Shown: positions 1 to 7,643, counted from the stretch's first letter. The stretch is 12,912 bases of DNA from CAZIMM01 sp964540415 (GCA_964540415.1 CAZIMM010000061.1:1-12912), one strand, 5' to 3'. Notes: generated from the sequence alone by a model not told the origin. Numbers and translations are program-made.

Positions 1-54
1 ATTCTACCATAGGAGGCTCTTTTTTTCACTGTCCGTTTTTACTGGTCTTGTTCA
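1..54 (-). mobile_element. Putative terminus of an IS3-family (IS150-like) insertion sequence, running off the left edge
   Basis: Read on the minus strand from position 54 leftward, the sequence begins TGAACAAGACCAGTAAAAAC and continues CGGACAGTG. This resembles the terminal inverted repeats of IS3-family elements, which begin with TG and have a pattern like TGTAC..ACC..AAAAA..GACA; the comparison is from memory and was not searched. It is followed by a usable promoter reading off the window: GTGAAA (24-29) and TAGAAT (1-6) with a 17-base spacer, as expected for a transposase promoter at an IS left end. The join falls exactly where the MBOAT coding sequence stops making sense. No transposase coding sequence lies in the window, and the target duplication cannot be checked with only one end present. 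The alternative is rearranged or low-quality contig-end sequence. Confidence 0.35.
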
Positions 55-155
55 AGGATGTTCTGCAAAAGCCGACTCTTTTTAAACAGTACATAATAGC
101 AGAACAGAACCGCGGGCAAAAACAGAAACAGGAAAATGGTCGATGAGAACAGCAT
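39..155 (-). pseudogene. 5' fragment of an MBOAT (AlgI-like) membrane-bound O-acyltransferase gene, disrupted
   Basis: The open frame from the ATG at 155 to the stop at 39-41 codes for 38 residues starting MLFSSTIFLFLFLPAVLFCY. This is the typical N-terminus of MBOAT proteins of the AlgI/DltB type, which transfer acyl groups across the membrane onto exopolysaccharide or wall polymers. The resemblance lasts to about residue 33 (RLLQNIL). Family members then continue with a hydrophobic stretch and a motif near FYAWGEP within about 15 residues. None of the three minus-strand frames over the last 54 bases of the window encodes this, so the break is an insertion or rearrangement rather than a simple frameshift. 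The gene starts 19 bases after the DHHW gene's stop, as expected for an acyltransferase pair in one operon. If the downstream sequence is an IS, the gene is interrupted at codon ~33. Confidence 0.6.
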
Positions 156-174
156 AAAAAGTTACCCCACTCTC

Positions 175-1376
175 TTATTCAAAGTCGCCGGCATCCCCTG
201 TGACAATGCGGTCAAAAGTCAGTGTGACATCACGCAGGGAACTTGGATTGTAAAAGAACATCACCATGTCCGGCTTGTAGTCGTCTATATAGCCGTAAGG
301 CTCAATTCCTTGTCGCGCCGTAGATCAATGCAATTGACTTCTCCGGAAATCAGTGACATAAACGGAGTGAACAGCCTCGAAAACGAATCACGCACCATTA
401 AAACCCTGCTTCCGTCGGTGTTTTGACGGTTTTTGATGATGACATCGTTGTTGGCAGTGTAGGCAAGGTAGGAATTGCGGGAATAGATGTCACCTGCCGT
501 AATCTGCGCTCTGTCAACCAAAACGTCCTCAAAAGCGCCGCGGGTTGTTGTGCTGGCGATTACATCCGTGAAATCAAAGTCTGTCTCGAATTTCGGAGTT
601 ATCAGCGTGAAATCGTCGACCCCGGCATACAGAGGACCCGTGCGCTCACCCTCCGAGCCGAGATAAACTTCTTTGAAGGTTTCGACGTTGTAATTTTCAA
701 TGTCTGTGTATTTCGGGTCAACCTCAAAGCCGTAATCATTTTCAAGCTTTTCCGCAATGTTTCCGAACGCCCAGAAGGCCGCCTGCGTTGTCCAGTGATG
801 GTCTGTGATGAAAAAATAATCGCTTTGCCTCAGACCGTCAAGACGCATTTCCTCGCGCAGGTCAATGCAATCCACACCGCCCGCCCTTGCTGCCTCAAGC
901 AGTGAGTTGAGACGCTTGTTTGAATAATCCTTCACTCCTCTGGGAAGCAACGGATTTTTTTCGTCAACCTTGTATGGCGCGGCGACAAAAAGGAGGTCAA
1001 TGCCCTGTGCGTCAAGCCGCTTTTTCAGAGCAATCAGGTTTTCCGAGTATGCCGAAAGGTCCTCGTCGCCGAGAATAAAGGTCAGGCTGCCGTCGGTCAT
1101 TCGATAAGTACGCCTGGCGGCAACGGAATCGTCTACAACATTTTTGAACGCAATGCGCTGCAGCAAGCCGTAAAATGTTATGAAGCCGTTGCGGGCGGGC
1201 ACACCGTCACCGCTGTCGGAAGCCTTGAGAGTGTCTGAAAGCGAATAATAAATCTTGTGAGCAATTGAAACATCGCTTCCGAGTTGGGAGGCAAAGCTCT
1301 GCGCGGCGCAGAACACTGCGCAAAAGCCAATCCACACAACAAAGATAACTGCCGTAATCTTTTTTGAAACGCTCAA
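175..1376 (-). pseudogene. DHHW-family (AlgJ/AlgX-like SGNH) O-acetylation protein gene with a frameshift near position 300
   Basis: The product is an extracytoplasmic SGNH-type protein that normally works with an MBOAT partner to O-acetylate polysaccharide. The start is taken as TTG at 1376: GGAGG (1384-1388) lies 7 bases upstream, while the ATG at 1406 sits almost at the predicted transcription start with no ribosome binding site. From the TTG, residues ~5-27 form a hydrophobic signal or anchor. The family motif ITDHHW has DHHW at ~192-195, and RDSF (~329-332) carries the likely catalytic Ser331. The original frame ends at 285 shortly after CIDLR. Shifting frame around 296-325 restores a family-like ending (GYIDDYKPDMVMFFYNPSSL) that runs to a stop at 175-177. 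The intact protein would be ~400 residues. A single missing base explains this, either as a real mutation or a sequence error. Promoter and neighbour MBOAT fragment support one operon. Confidence 0.8.
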
Positions 1377-1419
1377 ATAAATACCTCCGTTGTTTTTACG
1401 GAACAATTTTCAGTGTTAT

Positions 1420-1449
1420 AGTATAACATACGCAAATAACTTTGTCCAA
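1420..1449 (-). promoter_or_regulatory. Promoter for the DHHW/MBOAT operon
   Basis: On the minus strand, TTGGAC (1444-1449) and TATACT (1420-1425) are separated by 18 bases, a good sigma-A match. Transcription would begin near 1413, leaving a ~37-base leader that contains the GGAGG at 1384-1388 before the TTG start at 1376. This spacing is one reason to prefer the TTG over the upstream ATG. Confidence 0.6.
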
Positions 1450-1537
1450 TCATTTTTTCAGCATAATATTTCTGTCAAAAAACGGAATACAATATGCGCG
1501 CGTTTGCGCCCTGCGGAGAGCAGCCGTACAGCGATGC

Positions 1538-1566
1538 TTTACTTTTTCTTTGTCTTGTGGTAAAAT
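1538..1566 (+). promoter_or_regulatory. Promoter for the galE-amidase-ydbST operon
   Basis: TTTACT (1538-1543) and TAAAAT (1561-1566) are separated by 17 bases. The predicted start near 1573 gives a short leader containing the GGAGG at 1586-1590, 6 bases before the galE ATG. The promoter is back-to-back with the minus-strand promoter at 1420-1449. The ~90 bases between them contain GC-rich sequence but no recognisable operator. Confidence 0.5.
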
Positions 1567-1596
1567 ATAGAGAATTACAATGCGCGGAGGCAAAAA

Positions 1597-2607
1597 ATGA
1601 ATATACTTGTAACCGGCGGAGCAGGTTATATCGGCTCTCACACCTGCGTTGAACTGCTCAACAGCGGCAACGATATTATTGTTGTCGATAATCTTTACAA
1701 CAGCAAAACCGAAACCCTTGAGCGTGTGAAGAAGATAACAGGAAAAGACCTTAAGTTTTACGAGTGCGACATCCGCGACCGTGCCGGTCTTGACAGGGTG
1801 TTCGCCGAAAATAAAATCGATGCAGTCATTCATTTTGCCGGGCTGAAGGCTGTCGGCGAGAGTTGCGAAAAGCCGCTTGAATATTACGACAACAACATCG
1901 GCGGCACAGTCACACTGTGCGAGGCAATGAGGGATGCCGGCTGCAAAAAAATCGTGTTCAGCTCGTCCGCTACGGTTTACGGAATGAACAATCCGTCGCC
2001 GCTGCGGGAGGATATGCCGGCGGGCGGCACAACAAACCCATACGGCACAACAAAACTCTTCATTGAGCAGATTCTGCGCGACACCTGCAAGGCGGACCCG
2101 GAATGGAGCGTTGTGCTGCTGCGCTATTTTAATCCGATCGGTGCGCATTCGAGCGGTATGATAGGTGAAAATCCAAAGGGAGTGCCAAACAACCTGATGC
2201 CTTATATTTCACAGGTTGCCGTGGGCAGGCGCGAGTGCCTGAATGTTTTCGGAGATGATTACGACACGCCAGACGGCACAGGAGTCAGGGACTATATTCA
2301 TGTTGTTGACCTCGCTCTCGGCCATCTCAAGGCAGTTGAAAAGGCAAAGAGAGAGACGGGCTGCTTCACTTACAATCTCGGAACCGGAAAAGGTTACAGC
2401 GTGCTTGACATTGTGCACGCGTTTGAAAAAGCGTCCGGCATAAAAATCAACTGCAAAATAGCGCCGCGCCGGCCGGGAGATATCGCAACGTGCTATTCGG
2501 ACCCGTCAAAGGCAAAGGCGGAGCTCGGCTGGGAAGCGAAGCTCGGCATAGAAGAAATGTGTGCGGACACATGGAAATGGCAGAGCATGAACCCCGAGGG
2601 ATATTGA
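1597..2607 (+). CDS. galE: UDP-glucose 4-epimerase
   Basis: This cytoplasmic NAD-dependent short-chain dehydrogenase interconverts UDP-glucose and UDP-galactose, or the GlcNAc/GalNAc pair in some homologues, supplying sugar donors for the Leloir pathway and envelope polysaccharides. The 336 residues match the family's usual length of ~338. The Rossmann motif TGGAGYIGSH occupies residues 6-15, a serine-rich active-site strand (SSSATVYG) lies at 122-129, and the catalytic pair Tyr149/Lys153 sits in the YGTTK motif. The C-terminal region has the expected RRPGD substrate-binding segment. The ATG is preceded by GGAGG at 1586-1590. It is the first gene of a plus-strand operon, and the amidase start follows its stop by 14 bases. 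The glycosyltransferase operon further downstream is a plausible consumer of the product. Substrate preference cannot be read from the sequence. Confidence 0.95.
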   Translation: MNILVTGGAGYIGSHTCVELLNSGNDIIVVDNLYNSKTETLERVKKITGKDLKFYECDIRDRAGLDRVFAENKIDAVIHFAGLKAVGESCEKPLEYYDNNIGGTVTLCEAMRDAGCKKIVFSSSATVYGMNNPSPLREDMPAGGTTNPYGTTKLFIEQILRDTCKADPEWSVVLLRYFNPIGAHSSGMIGENPKGVPNNLMPYISQVAVGRRECLNVFGDDYDTPDGTGVRDYIHVVDLALGHLKAVEKAKRETGCFTYNLGTGKGYSVLDIVHAFEKASGIKINCKIAPRRPGDIATCYSDPSKAKAELGWEAKLGIEEMCADTWKWQSMNPEGY

Positions 2608-2621
2608 GGAGAGAGAACCAA

Positions 2622-3314
2622 TTGAGAAATCTGAGCAAAAGGCAGCGGGTCATTGTTATCGCCGCGGCTGCTGTTTTTTTGATTGTTGTTGCGGCGACAG
2701 TTTTCGCTGCAATGTCCTCCGCCAGGGTGAACAGCAACCGTGTTTGTCTTGACCCCGGCCACGGCGGCAGCGATGTCGGCGCTGTGTCGGCAGACGGAAG
2801 ATATGAAAAGGACGATAACCTGCGCCTCGCCCTTGCGGTGCGCGACGAGCTGGAAAAGCTCGGGGCGGATGTGGTGATGACAAGGGACGAGGACAAAACT
2901 GTTTCACTTGAGGACAGGGTCAAAAAAGCGGAAAGAAAAAATGCGGGTGTGATTGTTTCGCTCCACCGAAATTCGGCTGACGACAAAACCGCCTGCGGAG
3001 TCGAAGTCTGGGCAACAAGCAAGCACCTTCCTGCGGACACCATGCTTGCTTCCGCAATTATGGACGAGCTTGACAGGGCGGGAATTCAGAAAAACCGCGG
3101 TGTACGCTTCGGATATGTTACAAGTTCTGTGAAGGACTATTACATCAATTCCGAAAGCTCCATGCCGAGCTGTCTTGCGGAAATCGGCTTTATGTCAAAC
3201 GAGCAGGACAACAAACTCTTTGACGAAAATTTTGACGAATACGCCGCCGCAATCGCACGCGGCATAGCCTCTCGGCTCACTCTTGAAACGGAGGAAGCAT
3301 CGGAAGATGAATGA
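2622..3314 (+). CDS. Membrane-anchored N-acetylmuramoyl-L-alanine amidase (Amidase_3 family)
   Basis: Enzymes of this zinc-dependent family cut the bond between N-acetylmuramic acid and the stem peptide of peptidoglycan, outside the membrane. The 230-residue protein has a basic N-terminus, one hydrophobic segment (residues ~9-31) acting as signal anchor, and then the catalytic domain. Zinc and catalytic residues are visible: His47 in LDPGHGG, Glu62, His115 in VSLHRNS and Glu187 in AEIGFMSN. The chosen start is TTG at 2622, with GAGGAG (2606-2611) overlapping the galE stop 10 bases upstream. An upstream in-frame extension to 2490 lies inside galE and lacks support, and the next ATG would delete the anchor. 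There are no SPOR, SH3 or LysM targeting domains. Its last 8 bases overlap ydbS. A spore-cortex role (CwlD-like) is possible, but nothing here decides it. Confidence 0.9.
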   Translation: MRNLSKRQRVIVIAAAAVFLIVVAATVFAAMSSARVNSNRVCLDPGHGGSDVGAVSADGRYEKDDNLRLALAVRDELEKLGADVVMTRDEDKTVSLEDRVKKAERKNAGVIVSLHRNSADDKTACGVEVWATSKHLPADTMLASAIMDELDRAGIQKNRGVRFGYVTSSVKDYYINSESSMPSCLAEIGFMSNEQDNKLFDENFDEYAAAIARGIASRLTLETEEASEDE

Positions 3315-3801
3315 AAGCTACAATTCCCTCTCCAAAAACGCTCTGAATGCAATCAGGGTAGGCAGCCTTATCGGCTGGTTCGTGATGCTGCTGCTCGGCG
3401 GAATCGGAATATACTTAATATACACAAAATGGCTGCCTGCGGCGGCTTACATTGCCGCGGGTGCGCTTGTGCTGTGCGCTGTTATCGGAGTTACAATTGT
3501 GCCGCTGATTAAGCACAAGAGGTATAAATATCTTATTGCGGATGACAGAATCGAGATAATCGAAGGCGTGTTTTTCATTGTCAGAACTATTGTGCCGATT
3601 GACAGAATTTATCAAATTGACATTTCCCGCGGACCGGTTGACACCCATTTCGGTGTTGCCAAGGTTTCCGTGGTGACAGCAGGCTCAAGGGCAAGCTTCC
3701 GTTATCTTGAGGTTGAACGCGCGGAGGAAATCGCTCTCAGGCTCAACGAGACAATCAATGAAAAGCTTCGCAGGCTCGGCGGCGGGGAGGGCGAAGCTTG
3801 A
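3307..3801 (+). CDS. ydbS: PH-domain membrane protein, YdbS-like
   Basis: This 164-residue protein has two hydrophobic segments (residues ~17-40 and ~43-68) followed by a cytoplasmic bacterial pleckstrin-homology (bPH2, DUF304) domain. That domain includes a YKYLIADDRIEI strand and the IDRIYQIDISRGPV segment typical of the YdbS branch. The ATG at 3307 overlaps the amidase end by 8 bases. GGAGG at 3290-3294 is 12 bases upstream, rather far, so an in-frame TTG at 3283 cannot be excluded. The gene is paired with a YdbT-like gene through a TTGA overlap, as in Bacillus. In B. subtilis, the SigW-controlled ydbST pair gives resistance to antimicrobial compounds made by related bacilli. Here the pair is co-transcribed with galE and the amidase, so regulation seems different. 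The biochemical activity of the family is not known. Confidence 0.85.
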   Translation: MNESYNSLSKNALNAIRVGSLIGWFVMLLLGGIGIYLIYTKWLPAAAYIAAGALVLCAVIGVTIVPLIKHKRYKYLIADDRIEIIEGVFFIVRTIVPIDRIYQIDISRGPVDTHFGVAKVSVVTAGSRASFRYLEVERAEEIALRLNETINEKLRRLGGGEGEA

Positions 3802-5258
3802 ACACTCCGATGAGAAACCACTTCACACTGATATTTGAGCGTCTCGGTGCGGTTTTTGTGTTTCTGGTGACGATTTCCTATACGTTCCTGCGCGGGGCGA
3901 GCGACGAAATTCCGTTCACAATACCGTTCTGGAAAGACATTTTTTTGAAGCTGACGCAGGCTGACACCTTCTTCTCCGGGCTGCTGCCGCTCGCGCTGCT
4001 CGCACTTGCAATCACAGTGCTGGTGTTGTCCTTCCTGTCATGGAGAAAAACTTATTTTTATATTGAAGGCAATCACTTTGTCTATGAAAAGAGGACAATT
4101 TTCAAAAAGACCTCCAAGCTCCCGATTTATAACCTTGCAACCGTAAATCTCGACAGAAACATTTTTGAAAGGCTCATCGGTACGGCAAAGGTCAAGGTGG
4201 ACATAAACTCCTCCGCGACGGCGGACAATACCGACTTTACTTTCGTTCTCACCGTAAAAAAAGCGCAGCAGCTCCGTGATGAGCTGCTGGAAATCAGACG
4301 TTCGCTGCGGCATGACGAGGACACCCCGATTGTTGAGGAATCAGGCGAAGTCCTGCCCGAAAACAACGGCAGAACAAAAGTTGTCTCCTTCACAAACAAA
4401 CAGGCGTTCAAGCATATGGTGCTTTCTCTGCCCGTGGTGCAGCTTGCCGTGACAACGGCAATGATGATTTACGCAACTGTGACCGACGGCACGGCAAAGG
4501 ACGCGAAGGGCTTTATCACCGTGCTGGGCGTGGCGCTTGTGGGCTATGCGTTTTCTTTTCTGATGAAAACACTGCGCTCGATGGATTTCAGTGTTGAAAT
4601 GGATGAGAAGTGTATATACATCAGCTCCGGCGTGCTTCAGAAGCGCAGCTACGCTTTTGAAAAAAGCAGGATAAACGCGGTGAAGATAACCCAGCCGTTC
4701 CTCGGCAGAATCTTCGGGCTTTACGGCATGGAAATTGCGGTTGTCGGAATCGGCAACGATAAAAAGGAAACTCCGCAGCTTTGTCTTTTGTCAAAAAAGG
4801 CAGAGCTGGAGCGCGTTATGAAGCTGTGTGTGCCGGAATATATCTGCACGGGCAAAGAGCTCAAACAGCATCCCGCAGGGCTTGTGATGAATCTCATCAA
4901 GGCGCTGCTGATTGCTATTGTGCCGTGCGCGTGGCTGTGGATTAAGGTTCATCCCATTGCTGCCGTTGCCGTCGCAGTTGCTTTGATTGTCAACGGCATC
5001 CTCGGGTTTACCACCAAAACCGTGTCGTATGACGACAATATTTTCACATATGCTCGCGGCATCCTCAGCAAGACTACCGGCGTGCTCAAATATTCCGACA
5101 TGCAAACCGGCAAGTCGAAAACGAATCTGCTGCTGAGAAAAAAGAATGTCGGAGTGATGGTTTTTTCCATCCTCTCTCAAAGCTCCATGAAGGTGCACAC
5201 AACAGGCTATATTGACCTTGCGCATTTTGACGAAATCTGCCGACGCATGGAAGGCTGA
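3798..5258 (+). CDS. ydbT: Multi-PH-domain membrane protein, YdbT-like
   Basis: A 486-residue membrane protein built from repeated units of a two-helix hairpin followed by a bPH2 (DUF304) domain, the plan of B. subtilis YdbT. Hydrophobic pairs lie near residues 14-30/50-78, 207-224/234-252 and 360-398. Each is followed by a PH-like unit; the segments near residues 98-108, 285-306 and 429-445 correspond to one another (for example YNLATVNLDR and RINAVKITQPFLGRIFG). It probably forms a membrane complex with YdbS. The start is the TTG at 3798, whose last two bases begin the ydbS stop codon. GGGGAGG (3784-3790) is 7 bases upstream, whereas the ATG at 3810 would be 19 bases away. It is the last gene of the operon, and no clear terminator follows. 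An envelope-defence role is inferred only from the Bacillus pair. Confidence 0.85.
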   Translation: MNTPMRNHFTLIFERLGAVFVFLVTISYTFLRGASDEIPFTIPFWKDIFLKLTQADTFFSGLLPLALLALAITVLVLSFLSWRKTYFYIEGNHFVYEKRTIFKKTSKLPIYNLATVNLDRNIFERLIGTAKVKVDINSSATADNTDFTFVLTVKKAQQLRDELLEIRRSLRHDEDTPIVEESGEVLPENNGRTKVVSFTNKQAFKHMVLSLPVVQLAVTTAMMIYATVTDGTAKDAKGFITVLGVALVGYAFSFLMKTLRSMDFSVEMDEKCIYISSGVLQKRSYAFEKSRINAVKITQPFLGRIFGLYGMEIAVVGIGNDKKETPQLCLLSKKAELERVMKLCVPEYICTGKELKQHPAGLVMNLIKALLIAIVPCAWLWIKVHPIAAVAVAVALIVNGILGFTTKTVSYDDNIFTYARGILSKTTGVLKYSDMQTGKSKTNLLLRKKNVGVMVFSILSQSSMKVHTTGYIDLAHFDEICRRMEG

Positions 5259-5276
5259 CGCAGGGGAGCAAATGTA

Positions 5277-5305
5277 TTGTTAATTCAGGCAATAATTGTT
5301 ATAAT
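5277..5305 (+). promoter_or_regulatory. Promoter of the ribitol-polymer operon
   Basis: TTGTTA (5277-5282) and a perfect TATAAT (5300-5305) are separated by 17 bases, between ydbT and the first glycosyltransferase. Transcription would begin near 5312. The leader is then only about 10 bases to the TTG at 5322, or 22 bases to the GTG at 5334. Confidence 0.65.
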
Positions 5306-5333
5306 ATAAAGATAAGCAATTTTGCAAAATGGG

Positions 5334-6041
5334 GTGAAGGGTATCAGCGTTTCCGTGGCTCTCGCCGCATATGACGGCGGGAAGTATATTGCACAGCAAC
5401 TCGAATCTGTAATACCGCAGCTCCGTGAAGGGGACGAAATTGTGGTGTCGGACGATTTTCCGGAAGGCACAACCCGTGCCGCAATTGAGCCGTTTTTGCT
5501 TGCAGGAGCGCCCGTTAAGTATATCCGCGGCCCCGGCAGGGGAGTTATCAGAAATTTCGAATATGCAATCGGGCAGTGTTCGGGGGATGTAATTTTTCTT
5601 TGTGACCAGGATGACGTCTGGCTGCCGGGCAAGCTCGAAAGGGTGCTCGCTGCTTTTACGGGAGACACTTTCGCGGTTATGCACAACGCGCGGATTACAA
5701 ACGAAAATCTGGAACCGACCGGCGTAACTCTCTTTGAAATCAACGGCGCGGCATCGGGAACGGTTCACAACATTGTCAAAAACACGTTCACCGGTTGTTG
5801 CATGGCATTTCGACGGGAGCTGCTTGAATACATTTTGCCCTTTCCGCAAAAAATACCCATGCATGACCAATGGATAGGTATTCGGGCGCAGCAACACGGC
5901 GGAGTGGCACTCATTGAGGAGCCGCTGTTGCTTTATCGCCGACACGGCGGTGCACTCACGGGCGGGAAAACCTCCCTTGCGGACAAGCTTCGATGGAGGG
6001 CACAGATAATACATGCGGTTATGAGAGGGAACGGTAAATGA
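5334..6041 (+). CDS. Family 2 glycosyltransferase (rhamnosyltransferase-like)
   Basis: A cytoplasmic or membrane-associated GT-A enzyme that should transfer a sugar from a nucleotide donor to a lipid-linked acceptor. The N-terminus (SVSVALAAYDGGKYI, from residue 5) is the nucleotide-binding strand of GT2. VVSDD at 37-41 and the CDQDDVW motif at 90-96 carry the metal-binding DxD aspartates. The CDQDDVW form is typical of the branch containing putative rhamnosyltransferases. At ~235 residues it is shorter than many relatives (~300). The start is uncertain: GTG at 5334 gives the family-like MKGISVSV, but its ribosome binding site is weak, and TTG at 5322 adds only four residues. It heads the operon and overlaps the next gene by 4 bases (ATGA). 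Donor and acceptor cannot be told from sequence. Confidence 0.85.
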   Translation: MKGISVSVALAAYDGGKYIAQQLESVIPQLREGDEIVVSDDFPEGTTRAAIEPFLLAGAPVKYIRGPGRGVIRNFEYAIGQCSGDVIFLCDQDDVWLPGKLERVLAAFTGDTFAVMHNARITNENLEPTGVTLFEINGAASGTVHNIVKNTFTGCCMAFRRELLEYILPFPQKIPMHDQWIGIRAQQHGGVALIEEPLLLYRRHGGALTGGKTSLADKLRWRAQIIHAVMRGNGK

Positions 6042-6799
6042 GCGTAAAAATATCAGGCTGTATAGTTACTCACAACAGTTTGCCCGGAATTGAACAAACA
6101 ATTGACAGTCTGCTCAACAGTGACTGTGCGGACAATTTTGAACTTTTCATTGTTGACAATCTTTCGACAGACGGAACCCCGGATTATCTTCGGGAGAAGT
6201 ATCCGTCACTTGAAATAATCGAGCCGAAAACCAATAACGGCTTCAGCGCCGGGCACAACGTTGTGCTTCCGCTGATAGATTCGGAATACCACGCAATTAT
6301 CAATCCCGACGTGCTTATCGACCCGGACGTGCTTTCAAAAATGGTTGAGTATATGGACGCACATCCGGACATCGGCCTGCTCTCTCCGAGAATCTGCTTT
6401 CCGGACGGCAGAATGCAAATCCTCGGCAAGCGTGATCCGGAGCTGAAATACCTTGTTGCAAGCCGTCTGAGAAACGACAGTGAGCCGTCTGCAACTCTGC
6501 GTAAATACGCGATGCTCGACGAGGATATGTCCGTGCCCGTAGACATTGAAAACGCGTCCGGCTGCTTCATGCTTGTTCGCACGGAGCTTTTCCGTGAGCT
6601 GGGCGGCTTTGACGAGGGCTATTTTATGTATTTTGAGGATTGCGACCTTTCCCGCAGAATCCGTCAGAAGGCAAGAGTCGTGTATTTCCCGGATGCAACT
6701 GTCTACCATGTCTGGGGCAGGGAGAGCAAAAAGAATGTCAAGCTCATGCTCATTCAGATAAAATCTATGTTCAGATATTTCAGAAAGTGGGGCTTTTGA
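6038..6799 (+). CDS. Family 2 glycosyltransferase (WbbL/rhamnosyltransferase-like)
   Basis: A 253-residue GT-A glycosyltransferase expected to extend a polyprenyl-linked oligosaccharide on the inner face of the membrane. Motifs seen are CIVTHNS at 8-14, VDNLSTDGT at 39-47, NNGFSAGHN at 66-74, NPDV at 89-92 (the DxD equivalent in this group) and the acceptor motif GGFDEGYFMYFEDCD at 189-203. The NNGF/NPD/GGFDE..FMYFED.D combination is characteristic of the WbbL-type branch, which includes rhamnosyltransferases adding the second sugar to lipid-linked GlcNAc. That would suit a linkage-unit role here, but it is inference. The ATG overlaps the preceding stop, and AGAGGG (6024-6029) serves as ribosome binding site. 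The permease gene follows with no gap. No transmembrane segment is evident. Confidence 0.9.
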   Translation: MSVKISGCIVTHNSLPGIEQTIDSLLNSDCADNFELFIVDNLSTDGTPDYLREKYPSLEIIEPKTNNGFSAGHNVVLPLIDSEYHAIINPDVLIDPDVLSKMVEYMDAHPDIGLLSPRICFPDGRMQILGKRDPELKYLVASRLRNDSEPSATLRKYAMLDEDMSVPVDIENASGCFMLVRTELFRELGGFDEGYFMYFEDCDLSRRIRQKARVVYFPDATVYHVWGRESKKNVKLMLIQIKSMFRYFRKWGF

Positions 6800-7630
6800 G
6801 TGGAAAAGAACAGGCTCCCGGGTGCACGATACGTGCAGAATTTTTATAAATACCGTTTTCTTCTCTCCGAAATAGTGCGGAAAAACATCAAGCTTCAATA
6901 CAGGAACTCGGTTCTCGGCATCTTCTGGACCTTCCTTCAGCCCCTGCTCACAACACTGGTGCTTGTCATGGTGTTCGGAGGAATCTTCGGCAGAAGCAAT
7001 TCCGGCGTGCTGAATTATCCTGTCTATCTTCTTTGCGGCAGATTGCTTTATGAATTTTATTCACAGTCCACAAAGCGGGCGATGCGCTCAATAACCAATG
7101 CCGCAGGAGTAATCAAAAAGGTCTATGTGCCGAAATACATCTATCCGCTCGCGAGTGTAATGTCAAACTTCGTCACCTTTGTCATTTCCCTGTTGGTGCT
7201 CGTTGTCGTCATGGGCTACATGATGCTGTTCACGGACACTCCCATGCACCTGTCGCCTTATATGCTCCTTGCATGGGTACCGATTTTAGTGCTGCTTCTG
7301 CTCTCCCTGGGTGTCGGGATGATACTCGCCACCATGGAGGTCTTTTTCAAGGATACCGAGTATCTTTACGATGTGTTCTGTATGCTCCTGTTCTACATGA
7401 CCCCGATTTTCTACAACGTGGACAATATGAACTTTTCCGTCGGAGTCAAATACGTTCTCATGGCAAACCCGCTTTATTCGATTGTTGCAATGTTCAGGGA
7501 TTGCGTTCTGTTCGGGCGGCCGATGAACCTGCATCATTTTCTGTATTCTCTGGGCTTCGGCATTGTAATGCTGCTCATCGGCGTCGCGCTGTTCTACAAA
7601 AAGCAGGACAAATTTATTTTGCATATTTGA
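6800..7630 (+). CDS. ABC-2 type polysaccharide/teichoic acid export permease
   Basis: The membrane half of an ABC exporter that moves undecaprenyl-linked glycopolymers across the membrane (TagG/TarG, Wzm, RfbD type). The 276 residues include the family's N-terminal signature, YRNSVLGIFWTFLQPLL at ~34-50, where an amphipathic helix leads into the first membrane helix. About six hydrophobic segments follow, near residues 44-63, 72-90, 118-142, 152-175, 185-200 and 246-265. The GTG start at 6800 directly follows the preceding stop, so translational coupling is likely; the only nearby purine stretch, GTGGGG at 6787-6792, is a weak binding site. The ATPase partner follows 13 bases later. Neighbouring tarI and tarJ favour a ribitol-phosphate polymer as cargo over an O-antigen-like polysaccharide. 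Confidence 0.93.
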   Translation: MEKNRLPGARYVQNFYKYRFLLSEIVRKNIKLQYRNSVLGIFWTFLQPLLTTLVLVMVFGGIFGRSNSGVLNYPVYLLCGRLLYEFYSQSTKRAMRSITNAAGVIKKVYVPKYIYPLASVMSNFVTFVISLLVLVVVMGYMMLFTDTPMHLSPYMLLAWVPILVLLLLSLGVGMILATMEVFFKDTEYLYDVFCMLLFYMTPIFYNVDNMNFSVGVKYVLMANPLYSIVAMFRDCVLFGRPMNLHHFLYSLGFGIVMLLIGVALFYKKQDKFILHI

Positions 7631-7643
7631 GGCGGTGAATCAC

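Noticed and set aside
423..905. 160-codon plus-strand ORF
   Set aside because: It is antisense to the DHHW gene, which has clear family motifs. No ribosome binding site or recognisable domain.
1450..2148. 232-codon minus-strand ORF
   Set aside because: It is antisense to galE and rich in Cys, Arg and His, as expected of a frame shadow. No recognisable domain.
2490..2621. Upstream extension of the amidase reading frame to 2490
   Set aside because: It lies inside galE, has no ribosome binding site, and would bury the N-terminal membrane anchor. The TTG at 2622 has GAGGAG correctly placed.
5262..5283. Three-codon ORF (ATG TAT TGT TAA) preceded by AGGGGAG after ydbT
   Set aside because: It overlaps the promoter -35 region of the next operon and is too short to distinguish from chance.
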